DNA from: Protofrankia sp. CiP1_Cm_nod1
GTDB taxonomy: Bacteria > Actinomycetota > Actinomycetes > Frankiales > Frankiaceae
Assembly: GCF_920888515.1 (NCBI RefSeq)
Contig: NZ_CAKKTM010000150.1
Coordinates: 1-32,241 of the forward strand
Reading direction: 5' to 3'
Length of the DNA: 32,241 nt
Part shown: positions 7,310 to 15,080 of the stretch, in pieces
Numbering within the stretch: position 1 is the stretch's first letter
How the letters are laid out: each line of letters opens with the position of its first letter
Translations under genes and position numbers: made by a program
The notes under the pieces: model-generated
Told to the model about the DNA's origin: nothing
Database searches by the model: none
Seen by the model: only the letters and a program-made list of their open reading frames with translations

Positions 7310-9421
7310 ATGTGCGCTGCGACGGTTGCGGCCATGCGCAAGGGGGGAAACGTCACCCTCAGTGCCCTGGCTGACGAAATCGGTTCTGTCTCGGTCATTC
7401 TTGAGTGGGCTGCCGAGAAGGGGCATCCGCTTGACGCGGATGTGAGCGTTCTCCTGCTCGGGGACGACGGCAAGGTCCGGTCAAACGACGATTTCGTCTT
7501 CTACAACCAGCCGTCCGGGGCGGGTGGGGCGGTCCGGCTCCGTGGAAAGACCTCCAGTGTGGAGGAGAGGTACACGGCCTTCACCGACGTCGTTGAGGTC
7601 GACATGGACGACGTCCCGGACAGCGTTGAACGGGTACTGCTCGCCGCCAGCCTGGACGGCGAGGCCGGGGACGGCTTCGGGCGGCTGGAGTACCTGCGGC
7701 TGCGGCTGCTGCGCGGGTCCGACGCGACGGAGCTGCTTCGTTTCGACGTCACGGACGCTTCAACTGAGACAGCGTTCGTACTCGGAGAGGTCTACCGCCG
7801 TACCGGGCAATGGAAGTTCCGCGCGATCGGTCAGGGATACGACACCGGCCTGGCGGCACTCGTCACCGAATACGGCATCGAGGTCGATGCTGACGAGGAA
7901 GAAAGCCCGACACCCGGCCGCGCCGAGCCAGCGGCGCCCGCTGGCGCCGATTCCGCGGTCAGTGGTGGCTCCAGCGCCGTGCAAGATGCTCCCAACGATG
8001 TGGGTCCGGCAAGTGTGTCCCGCCCGCCAGCCCCGGCCAGGGAGCGGCGAACCCAGACGGTGACCACGAAGAAACGCAGGCCCGCGAGGCGGCTGTCGGC
8101 CTCGAAGGTGAGGCGGTTGGATGCCGGGGATGCGAAGGAGGCTTGGCAGTCGGCGAGGCTGTTCCCGGTGGCGGGTATCGGTGGAGCCGGGGAGCAGGAG
8201 CGGCGTGCGACCTCGGCTCTGCTCGCCGTCGTGGGATCCGTGCGCGAGTTCGGCCGCGCTCTGACGACCCGGTTCGGGGCGCCCGCCGGCCAGGTCGAGA
8301 CGTTCATCGAGGTTCCATTCAGCCGGGGTGACGAGCCTTACCGGCCGGACGGGTTGATCCGGGTGACGCGGGGGCAGCGTACGTGGACGGCGCTGGTCGA
8401 GGCGAAGACCGGGACGGGGGAACTGCGCCCGGAGCAGGTCGAGGCATACCTGGACATCGCTCGGGAACAGCGATTCGATGCCGTCATCACCGTCTCCAAC
8501 CTGATCACAACGGCGGACGAACGGCACCCCGTCGCGATCGACGGGAGAAAAACGAAGAAAGTCGGCATTCATCACCTTTCATGGGCAGAGATAAGATTCC
8601 GCTGCCAGCTTCTGCTCGAAAATAGCTCGGTGGCGGACGCCACTCAAGAATACATTCTCACCGAGTTCCTCCGGTACCTTGACCACCCACGTTCGGGCGC
8701 CGACAAATTCGACGACATGGGGCCTCACTGGGTGGCTGTGAGGGACAGTGTCTCGGTGGGTACGCTGCGACCGGCGGATAAAGGACTGCCTTCCGTCGCC
8801 GAACGTTTCGATCAGCTTGCCCATTATTTGTGCCTGCACCTGGGTGGGCTGCTGGGTATCGAGGTCCTCCCTCACCTGAACCGGCGGGTGGACGCGGCGC
8901 AGCGACGGCATGCATTGGCCGAGGAACTGTGCCGGAACGGTACCCTGTCCACGATGCTGCGGATCCCTGGAACGGTCGGCCCGGTGACTGTGACAGCGGA
9001 CCTGCGTGTGGGCCGGGTTGGATGCTCGGTCAGCATCGACGCTCCTCGCCAAGGACGGCCGCTCACCCGAGTGAAGTGGATTATGAAGCAGCTCGCGGAT
9101 GCAAACGGGAATCTACGGGTTGAATCTTTCGACCAAGGTTCGCGAGAGGCTGCCCGAGCCGATCTTCTTGCCTTGGTGCGTCAGAAGCCGGAGCTTTTAA
9201 TCACTGGCTCGGCTTGTGAGATTCGGGCCTTTCGTATTTCCCTGAGTGCTCCTCTTGGTGCGAAACGTGGCGCCGGGAAAGGTACATTCGTCACATCGGT
9301 GGTGGACACACTGGAGAAATTCTACGAGGAGGTGGTACAGAACCTGCGTGAATGGCATGACTCTACCGATGCCGCCCCAGCATCGGGCAATGGTGCTGGC
9401 GCCTCAACCGAGAAAAGATAG
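7310..9421 (+). CDS. TerD-domain / PD-(D/E)XK nuclease fusion protein
   Basis: This is a 703-residue two-part protein. Residues 9-195 are a TerD-type tellurite/stress domain: MRKGGNVTLS, LDADVSVLLL, GKVRSNDDFVFYNQ, and the closing GQWKFRAIGQGYDTGLAAL, with the acidic positions that bind Ca2+ in TerD. A disordered Pro/Ala/Ser and then Arg/Lys-rich linker follows (about 196-265). Residues 295-400 form a restriction-endonuclease-like core: helix Glu297, Pro346-Asp347 in YRPDGLI, Glu364-x-Lys366 in ALVEAKTG, then Gln376 in QVEAYLDIA and the strand DAVITVSNLIT. The last 300 residues are unrecognised. The start could also be ATG 7334, the usual TerD N-terminus; 7310 has GGGGAT eleven bases upstream. 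A DNA-targeting stress or defence role is inferred. Confidence 0.85.
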   Translation: MCAATVAAMRKGGNVTLSALADEIGSVSVILEWAAEKGHPLDADVSVLLLGDDGKVRSNDDFVFYNQPSGAGGAVRLRGKTSSVEERYTAFTDVVEVDMDDVPDSVERVLLAASLDGEAGDGFGRLEYLRLRLLRGSDATELLRFDVTDASTETAFVLGEVYRRTGQWKFRAIGQGYDTGLAALVTEYGIEVDADEEESPTPGRAEPAAPAGADSAVSGGSSAVQDAPNDVGPASVSRPPAPARERRTQTVTTKKRRPARRLSASKVRRLDAGDAKEAWQSARLFPVAGIGGAGEQERRATSALLAVVGSVREFGRALTTRFGAPAGQVETFIEVPFSRGDEPYRPDGLIRVTRGQRTWTALVEAKTGTGELRPEQVEAYLDIAREQRFDAVITVSNLITTADERHPVAIDGRKTKKVGIHHLSWAEIRFRCQLLLENSSVADATQEYILTEFLRYLDHPRSGADKFDDMGPHWVAVRDSVSVGTLRPADKGLPSVAERFDQLAHYLCLHLGGLLGIEVLPHLNRRVDAAQRRHALAEELCRNGTLSTMLRIPGTVGPVTVTADLRVGRVGCSVSIDAPRQGRPLTRVKWIMKQLADANGNLRVESFDQGSREAARADLLALVRQKPELLITGSACEIRAFRISLSAPLGAKRGAGKGTFVTSVVDTLEKFYEEVVQNLREWHDSTDAAPASGNGAGASTEKR

Positions 9422-9571
9422 GCCGGGTCAAACTCGGGGGCTGGTTTCGCGACGGTGGGGACGGTCATGGACGTTCGAGCCGCGGCATGCGCTCACACGT
9501 CCGTCACATGAACGGTGTGGTGTATTGCGGCAGCGCTGAAACGTCCCTGTCGCCGACCCGGAAAGACACCG

Positions 9572-10459
9572 ATGCCTTCTTCCTCGCACAGCCGGACCCA
9601 CGGTCGGGAGCCCATCGCCCCCAAGGTCCCGGAGATCACGGCGCTGTTCTGGGTCGTCAAAATTCTGACAACGGGCATGGGCGAGGCGACCTCGGACTAT
9701 CTCGCGCACCTCAGCCTGGTGCTTGCGGGCGCGGTCGGCATCCTCGGCTTCACACTCGGGCTCTGGCTGCAGTTCCGGGCCCGGAGTTACTCCGCTCCCG
9801 TCTACTGGTTTGCGGTGATGATGGTCGCGGTGTTCGGCACCATGGCCGCCGACGGGCCGCCCGTCGGCCACATCGGTTCGACGGTCTTTTACGTCGTGCT
9901 CCTCGCGACCGTCTTGTACGCATGGCATCGGCGTGAGGGAACGCTGTCGATCCACAGTATCGTGACCCGCCGCCGGGAGACCTACTACTGGCTGACCGTG
10001 CTCGTGACGTTCGCGCTGGGCACCGCGCTGGGCGATCTCACCGCGGACTCGTTGCACTTCGGCTATCTGCCCTCGGCCATCCTGTTCACAGTGGTCATCC
10101 TGGTGCCAGCGGCCGCCTGGTGGCGGTTCGGCCTGAGTGAGGTCGTCGCCTTCTGGTCCGCCTATGTCGTGACCCGGCCGCTGGGCGCCTCGTTCGCAGA
10201 CTGGCTCGGCAAGCCGGCCGGAAGGTCCGGCGTCGGTCTCGGTGACGGCCTGGTCGCCCTCGCCGCCCTTATTGTGATCGTCGTACTGGTCGGCTGTCTG
10301 ACGGTGACGCGCGGCGGCATCCAACGCGGCGCTGTCGAGACCGTCGAGACCGTCGAGAGCGCCGCCGTCGGCGGTGGAGGCAGCAGCAACGATGATGTGA
10401 AGGCTCCGGGCCTTCCCCGGCAGGCTCGGTCGTGGTTCAGCCGGGCGGAGGTCGATTAG
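9572..10459 (+). CDS. COG4705 / DUF347 integral membrane protein (first paralogue)
   Basis: A 295-residue polytopic membrane protein built from four quasi-repeats, each ending in a G-x4-D pattern: KVPEITALFW with GMGEATSD (Asp42), FGTMAADG, LGTALGDL, and TRPLGASFADWLGKP. This is the layout of DUF347/COG4705, whose function is not established. The ATG at 9572 has GGAAAG at 9560-9565, six bases upstream; a longer GTG frame to 9515 adds a non-conserved leader. A short Glu/Thr repeat and a hydrophilic tail follow the last membrane helix. Its stop codon touches the palindromic element at 10459. A second family member lies at 15081-15965. Confidence 0.85.
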   Translation: MPSSSHSRTHGREPIAPKVPEITALFWVVKILTTGMGEATSDYLAHLSLVLAGAVGILGFTLGLWLQFRARSYSAPVYWFAVMMVAVFGTMAADGPPVGHIGSTVFYVVLLATVLYAWHRREGTLSIHSIVTRRRETYYWLTVLVTFALGTALGDLTADSLHFGYLPSAILFTVVILVPAAAWWRFGLSEVVAFWSAYVVTRPLGASFADWLGKPAGRSGVGLGDGLVALAALIVIVVLVGCLTVTRGGIQRGAVETVETVESAAVGGGGSSNDDVKAPGLPRQARSWFSRAEVD

Positions 10460-10529
10460 GGCGTGTCTGACGGATGTTTCGATCGCGCGGGCGGCGCCCA
10501 CATCGACCAGCATCCATCAGACACACCCC
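10459..10529. mobile_element. Palindromic MITE-like element
   Basis: The left arm at 10459-10483 (GGGCGTGTCTGACGGATG then TTTCGAT) is an imperfect inverted copy of the right arm at 10499-10529, whose reverse complement begins GGGGTGTGTCTGATGGATGC. The whole is about 71 bp with a short GC-rich centre and no ORF. A third, single-arm copy lies at 17788-17814. Repetition within one window suggests a dispersed palindrome, possibly the terminal repeats of an internally deleted insertion sequence. No target-site duplication was identified with confidence. Confidence 0.55.
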
Positions 10530-10664
10530 AGCGGCCGAGTCGTCGAAGGCGCGGACACACCCTGTTCACCTTGATCCGCCGGTTGTGCCGCGGCGTCGGG
10601 GCCCAGGAACTGTCCTGACTGCTTCACCGGATCCTTGGCGGATCGGCGTCATGCTGAGTAGCTT

Positions 10665-10692
10665 TTGTCATAAAATTTCCCGTCGATATCCT
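10665..10692 (+). promoter_or_regulatory. Candidate sigma-70-like promoter for the deacetylase-like gene
   Basis: TTGTCA (10665-10670) and TATCCT (10687-10692) are separated by 16 bp, in a locally AT-rich stretch about 55 bp before the ATG at 10746. This is pattern-based only. Confidence 0.35.
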
Positions 10693-10745
10693 GGGCGCGG
10701 CTCGGCGCCACACTCGGACCTCCCCAGCGTCCGGATCGGATTCGC

Positions 10746-11576
10746 ATGCCTGAGAGCGTTGCTGGACGATCATCGCGTCGCCAGTTCCTGTCCGCCGCTG
10801 GCACGGCGTTCACGGCCGCCGGGCTGGCGGCCTGCGCCACCGGTGGGTCGAGCCCACCCGCGTCGGCGTCGGCAGGGATGTCTGCCGCCGCGGCCCGCCC
10901 CGTCAGCTCAGGGGCGGCAGCCACCGCGGCCCCTCCCGGACCTGGGCTGATGCCGGGAGGGGCCGCGACAGCGGTCGCCCACGGACCGCGGGACCGTCCC
11001 CAGGTGGCGCTGACCTTCCATCTCGGCCCGCACGAGGCGGAGCAGGATCTCTCCCTGGCGCATCGGCTGCTCACCGAGGCAGCCGAACTCTCGGTCCCGA
11101 TTACCGTGTTCGCGGTCGGACGGTGGCTGGACGAGCATCGCGATCTTGCTCCCGTCATCCTGGCGGCTGGCAACGAACTGGCGAACCACACGTACTCCCA
11201 CCCGGTACTGACGGCGTTGCCAGCCGACCTGGTGGCGGCGGAGATCATCGGATGCCGCGACGTCCTGGCCCGGCTGGCTCCGGGCGAGGGCCGCTATTTC
11301 CGGCCCTCGGGCACCTCCACCGCCACCCCACTGATCCTCGCCGAGGCCGGTGCCGCGGGTTACCGGACGGTCGTGGACTTCGACGTCGACCCGCTTGACT
11401 ACACCTCCCCTGGAGCCGACGCCGTCGTCGCGCGGGTACGCGCCGGCGTCCGGCCCGGCTCGGTCGTGAGCATGCACTTCGGCTACCCGGGAACCGTCAC
11501 CGCGTTTGCCCGCATCGTCACGAACCTGCGTACGGCAGGCCTGGTCCCGGTGTCAGTAAGCGATCTTCTCGTCTGA
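10746..11576 (+). CDS. Tat-dependent lipoprotein with a degenerate polysaccharide-deacetylase (NodB) domain
   Basis: The 276-residue protein opens with a twin-arginine signal (SRRQFL, residues 10-15) and a lipobox ending in Cys30 (LAAC). It is therefore probably exported folded and lipid-anchored. After an Ala/Ser/Pro/Gly linker, residues 85-276 resemble a NodB carbohydrate-esterase-4 domain: motif 2 is intact (NHTYSH, His148 and His152) and motif 3 is recognisable as YFRPSG. Motif 1, normally TFDDG, reads TFHLGP, so both aspartates (catalytic base and metal ligand) are replaced by His-Leu. It may be inactive, a binding protein, or use altered metal chemistry. It is convergent with uppP. Confidence 0.82.
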   Translation: MPESVAGRSSRRQFLSAAGTAFTAAGLAACATGGSSPPASASAGMSAAAARPVSSGAAATAAPPGPGLMPGGAATAVAHGPRDRPQVALTFHLGPHEAEQDLSLAHRLLTEAAELSVPITVFAVGRWLDEHRDLAPVILAAGNELANHTYSHPVLTALPADLVAAEIIGCRDVLARLAPGEGRYFRPSGTSTATPLILAEAGAAGYRTVVDFDVDPLDYTSPGADAVVARVRAGVRPGSVVSMHFGYPGTVTAFARIVTNLRTAGLVPVSVSDLLV

Positions 11577-11580
11577 TCCC

Positions 11581-11631
11581 GTGCGCCCGTGCGCCCGTGC
11601 GCCCGTGCGCCCGTGCGCCCGTGCGCCCGTG
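11581..11631. repeat. Six tandem copies of an 8-bp repeat
   Basis: GTGCGCCC is repeated six times without interruption at 11581-11628, then GTG. It fills the short gap between the convergent deacetylase-like gene and uppP, reaching the uppP stop codon. Confidence 0.95.
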
Positions 11632-12468
11632 TCAGGCGTGCAGGGCTCCGGTGGCCAGCAGCACGAACAGCGCCACGCCGACGGCGACGCGGTAGGTGAC
11701 GAACACGTTGAAGCTGTGCCCGGCGATGTATCTGAGCAGCCAGGCGATGGACGCGTAGGCGACGGCGAAGGACACCAGCGTGCCGACGGCGACGGACGGC
11801 ACGGACACGCCGCCGCCGACGGCGTCCTTGAGCTCGTAGAGTCCGGCGCCGGTCAGCGCCGGGATGGACAGGAAGAACGACAGCCGGGTGGCCGCGACCC
11901 GGTCGAGGTCGCGGATCAGCCCGGTGGAGATGGTGGCGCCGGAACGGGAGAACCCGGGGAACAGCAGAGCGAGGATCTGCGACGATCCGACGACCATGGC
12001 GTCGGAGAGGGATATGTCGTCCTCGCCCCGTTTGTGACGTCCGAAGCCGTCGGCGAACCACATCAGCGCGCTGCCGGCGAGCAGCGAGCCGGCGACGACC
12101 CACAGTGACGCCAGTGGCCCGTCGATCAGCGGTTTGGCGGCGAGCCCCACGAGGACGACGGGGATGGTCGCGTAGATCACCCACCAGGTGAAGGTGTAGT
12201 CCGGGTTCTGCCGGGCTCGCGGGCTGGCCAGGCCGCGAGCCCAGGCGGTGGCGAAACGACGGATGTCGGCGAAGAAGTACACCAGGACGGCCGCGATCGC
12301 GCCGACCTGGATGATCGCGGTGAAGCCGACCACGGACGTGTCGTCGACGGGTATCCCCATCAGCCCTTCGGTGATCTTCAGATGTCCGGTCGAGGAGATC
12401 GGGAGGAACTCCGTGACTCCCTCGACGACACCGAGGACGGCGGCCTGCCCGACACTGATCACGCTCAC
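11632..12468 (-). CDS. uppP: Undecaprenyl-diphosphatase (BacA/UppP)
   Basis: UppP removes a phosphate from undecaprenyl diphosphate to regenerate the lipid carrier for peptidoglycan and other wall polymers; overexpression confers bacitracin resistance. Both active-site motifs are present, EGVTEFLPISSTGHL near the N-terminus and PGFSRSGATIS in the second half, and the protein is hydrophobic throughout with about eight membrane helices. I chose GTG 12468 (278 residues, the usual length) because AAGGA precedes it and the conserved sequence begins right there; an ATG at 12534 would add 22 unlikely residues. An envelope theme is shared with its neighbours. Confidence 0.93.
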   Translation of the reverse strand: MSVISVGQAAVLGVVEGVTEFLPISSTGHLKITEGLMGIPVDDTSVVGFTAIIQVGAIAAVLVYFFADIRRFATAWARGLASPRARQNPDYTFTWWVIYATIPVVLVGLAAKPLIDGPLASLWVVAGSLLAGSALMWFADGFGRHKRGEDDISLSDAMVVGSSQILALLFPGFSRSGATISTGLIRDLDRVAATRLSFFLSIPALTGAGLYELKDAVGGGVSVPSVAVGTLVSFAVAYASIAWLLRYIAGHSFNVFVTYRVAVGVALFVLLATGALHA

Positions 12469-12661
12469 GTGGTCGAAATCCTTGATGATCCAGGTGCGGC
12501 GGCATGCCCGCACGACCGAGTTGCTGGCGGTCACACGGTATGAGCTCCGCCTCGTCGCTCGTCACCTGGGCTGGTCCGCATGTGACGAGCGACAACGATA
12601 GGGCGTCGCGCATGTGAGGAGCATGTGAACGCGGGCCGCTCCGCCGCGAGGGTGGGCTGCG

Positions 12662-12789
12662 AGCGTGGGACGCGGGAGTGGGACGCGAGCATGGGACGCG
12701 AGCATGGGACGCGAGCATGGGACGCGAGCATGGGACGCGGGAATGGGACGCGGGAATGGGCCGCGGGAGTGAGCGCCGCGGGAGTGGGC
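12662..12789. repeat. 13-bp tandem repeat array upstream of the response regulator
   Basis: About nine units of a 13-bp repeat (consensus AGCATGGGACGCG, with GGAGT/GGAAT variants at the edges) run through 12662-12780. Four central copies are identical (12688-12739), and a decayed trailing copy follows to 12789. Because 13 is not a multiple of three, the array shifts frame with each unit. The open frame through it is therefore probably not coding, which supports the response-regulator start at 12916. Confidence 0.93.
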
Positions 12790-12915
12790 ATCGCCAGCTT
12801 GGCGATGCTCGGAGAGGGAAGCCGCTGGTCACCGGCCTCGGAGTTCGGTCCCGTGTTGGGCCGGCGACGTTCGGCTCACATCGTCTCCACATGGTGGGGC
12901 GCCTATCGTGCGGTC

Positions 12916-13605
12916 ATGCGGGTGCTGGTGGTGGAGGACGAGACGCGGACCGCCGCGCTGCTGCGCCGGGGCCTCGTGGAGGAGGGGTTCGCCGTCGACG
13001 TCGTCTCGGACGGTGTCGACGCGGTGTGGCAGGCCTGCGAGGTGGCCTACGACGTGATCGTCCTGGATCTGATGCTGCCGGGGATCGACGGGTTCGAGGT
13101 GTGCCGGCGCCTGCGGGCGGCCGGCCGCTGGGCGCCGGTGCTGATGCTGACCGCCCGCGGCGAGGTCGCCGACCGGATTCGCGGCCTGAACATCGGCGCG
13201 GACGACTACCTGCCGAAACCGTTCAGTTTCGGGGAGCTGTTCGCCCGGTTGCGGGCGCTGATGCGGCGCGGGGCGGTGGCACGGCCGGCCGTCCTGGAGG
13301 TCGGCGGTCTGCGGCTGGATCCGGCCACGCGGACGGCGAGCCGGGACGAGGCGCCGCTGGATCTCTCACCGAAGGAGTTCGCGCTGCTGGAGTACCTGAT
13401 GCGTCACCCGGGCGATGTCCTGACCCGGACCACGATCATGGAGCACGTGTGGGACTTCGCCTCTGACGCCACCTCCAACGTGGTCGACCAGTACGTCGCC
13501 TACCTGCGTCGCAAGATCGACAAGCCGTTCGGGGTGTCCCAGGTGGAGACGGTGCGCGGGGTCGGCTACCGGCTGCGGGCCGGCACCGGCCAACGGCCGG
13601 GCTGA
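12916..13605 (+). CDS. OmpR-family response regulator
   Basis: A two-component DNA-binding regulator of 229 residues. The receiver domain occupies about 1-118, with acidic residues Glu8-Asp9, the phospho-acceptor Asp51 in VIVLDLMLPG and the conserved lysine in YLPKPF. The winged-helix domain occupies about 128-225, with LSPKEFALLEYLMRHPG and the closing VRGVGYRL. The ATG at 12916 starts the canonical MRVLVVEDE. There is no good Shine-Dalgarno sequence, but TATCGT at 12905-12910 could be a -10 for a leaderless transcript. The kinase gene begins nine bases after the stop. Confidence 0.95.
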   Translation: MRVLVVEDETRTAALLRRGLVEEGFAVDVVSDGVDAVWQACEVAYDVIVLDLMLPGIDGFEVCRRLRAAGRWAPVLMLTARGEVADRIRGLNIGADDYLPKPFSFGELFARLRALMRRGAVARPAVLEVGGLRLDPATRTASRDEAPLDLSPKEFALLEYLMRHPGDVLTRTTIMEHVWDFASDATSNVVDQYVAYLRRKIDKPFGVSQVETVRGVGYRLRAGTGQRPG

Positions 13606-13614
13606 GGCGTCGAC

Positions 13615-15078
13615 ATGCCCCTGCGGGTCCGGCTCGCGGCCGTGTTCGCGCTCGGGACGGTGTTCGTGCTCGCTGGCGTGGGGGTGCTGTTCTACCTACA
13701 GCTCCGCTCCAGTCTCCGGACCTCCCTGGACGCCGGGCTGGCCGCCCGCTCGGAAGGGCTGCGGGCGCGGCTGACCGGAGCCGACGTGCCGCTGGACGCG
13801 ACGCTGGCCTCCGCCGGCCCGCTCGGCCAGCTGATCGGTGCCGATGGCCGGGTGCTCGCGGCGTCCCCACCGGCCGGGACACGGCCGCTGGTCGGCGGGG
13901 ACGTCCTCGCGTCGGCCCGGTCCGGGCCGGTGCTGGTCACCGTGCGTGTCGGCGAGGAGAGTACACGGGTACGCGCCGAACCACTGACGCTCACCCCTGG
14001 CCGGCGGGTGGTGCTCCTGGTCGGCTCCCCGACGAGGATCATCGATGCCGCCGAGGACCGGGTCCGCAACGTGATGGTCCTCGCGAGCGTGCCGATGGTC
14101 GCGGTGTCCGCGCTCGCCGCGCGGCTCCTGTCCGGGGCGGCGTTGCGGCCGGTGGAACGGATGCGCCGCCAGGCCGCCGCGATGGGGGTCGCCGACACGG
14201 GCGGACGCCTCGAGGTCCCGCCGACCCGGGACGAGATCGCCGCGCTCGCCGACACCATGAACGACCTGCTGGACCGGCTGCACGCCGCACGCGCCCGGGA
14301 CCGCGCCTTCGTCGCCGACGCGGGCCACGAGTTACGCACCCCCCTGACGATCCTGAAAGCCGAGCTGGAGCTCGCGTTACGGCCCGGACGGAGCATGGGC
14401 GAGCTCACCGAGGCGGTGTCCGGCGCGGCGGGCGAGACCGATCGCCTCATCCGGCTGGCCGAGGCGCTGCTCGCTCTCGCCCGCTTCGACACCGATCCCG
14501 GCCAGCTCGTCCACCGGGAGCGGGTCTGCGTGGCGGACCTGCTCCGCCACGCCGTCCGCGCGGCCACACCCGCGGCGCGCATGAAGGGAGCACGTCTGCG
14601 GCTCACGGTCGAAAGGCCGTTGCTGGCGGACGTGGACCCCGACCGGGTGCGCCAGGCCGTCGACAACCTGCTCGGTAACGCCGTCCGGCACGCGCCTCCC
14701 GAGACCGAGATCGAGGTCAGCGCCACGCTGTCACCAGAGGAGACCGTCACCGGGACCGGTCCGGCCGCTGTCCTGCTCCGGGTCCGTGACCACGGCCCGG
14801 GGTTTCCACCTGTCTTCCTGCCCCGCGCCTTCGACCGGTTCAGCCGTGCCGACGCCGCCCGGACGCGCGGCGAGGGCGGCGCTGGTCTCGGGCTCGCCAT
14901 CGTCGCCGCGATCGCGGCGGCCCACGGCGGACGGGCCACCGCGGCCAACCACCCGGACGGCGGCGCGCTCGTCACCCTCGTCCTTGCCATCGATCGGCCC
15001 CTGGCCGGCTGGGACGAAACCTCGAGCGACGGACGTCCGACGCCCCCGTGTTCCGAGCTGTCAGACAGACAGGGATAA
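13615..15078 (+). CDS. Sensor histidine kinase
   Basis: The cognate kinase for the preceding regulator, 487 residues. Residues 1-30 form a first membrane helix; an extracytoplasmic sensor of about 120 residues follows, then a second helix near 152-172 (VMVLASVPMVAVSALAA). A HAMP region covers about 175-225, and the H-box is FVADAGHELRTPL with His238. The usual serine before the histidine is glycine here. The catalytic domain has DNLLGNAVRHAP (N box), DHGPGF (G1), FDRFSRAD (F) and GGAGLGLAIV (G2). A hydrophilic 35-residue tail ends at a TAA three bases before the next ATG. The signal sensed is unknown. Confidence 0.95.
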   Translation: MPLRVRLAAVFALGTVFVLAGVGVLFYLQLRSSLRTSLDAGLAARSEGLRARLTGADVPLDATLASAGPLGQLIGADGRVLAASPPAGTRPLVGGDVLASARSGPVLVTVRVGEESTRVRAEPLTLTPGRRVVLLVGSPTRIIDAAEDRVRNVMVLASVPMVAVSALAARLLSGAALRPVERMRRQAAAMGVADTGGRLEVPPTRDEIAALADTMNDLLDRLHAARARDRAFVADAGHELRTPLTILKAELELALRPGRSMGELTEAVSGAAGETDRLIRLAEALLALARFDTDPGQLVHRERVCVADLLRHAVRAATPAARMKGARLRLTVERPLLADVDPDRVRQAVDNLLGNAVRHAPPETEIEVSATLSPEETVTGTGPAAVLLRVRDHGPGFPPVFLPRAFDRFSRADAARTRGEGGAGLGLAIVAAIAAAHGGRATAANHPDGGALVTLVLAIDRPLAGWDETSSDGRPTPPCSELSDRQG

Positions 15079-15080
15079 CA

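Noticed and set aside
12625-12915. N-terminal extension of the response regulator through the 13-bp repeats
   Set aside because: The repeat period is not a multiple of three, and the receiver domain starts cleanly at ATG 12916.
13692-14990. 432-codon minus-strand frame opposite the histidine kinase
   Set aside because: Ser/Arg/Ala-rich complement of a gene with all kinase motifs intact.
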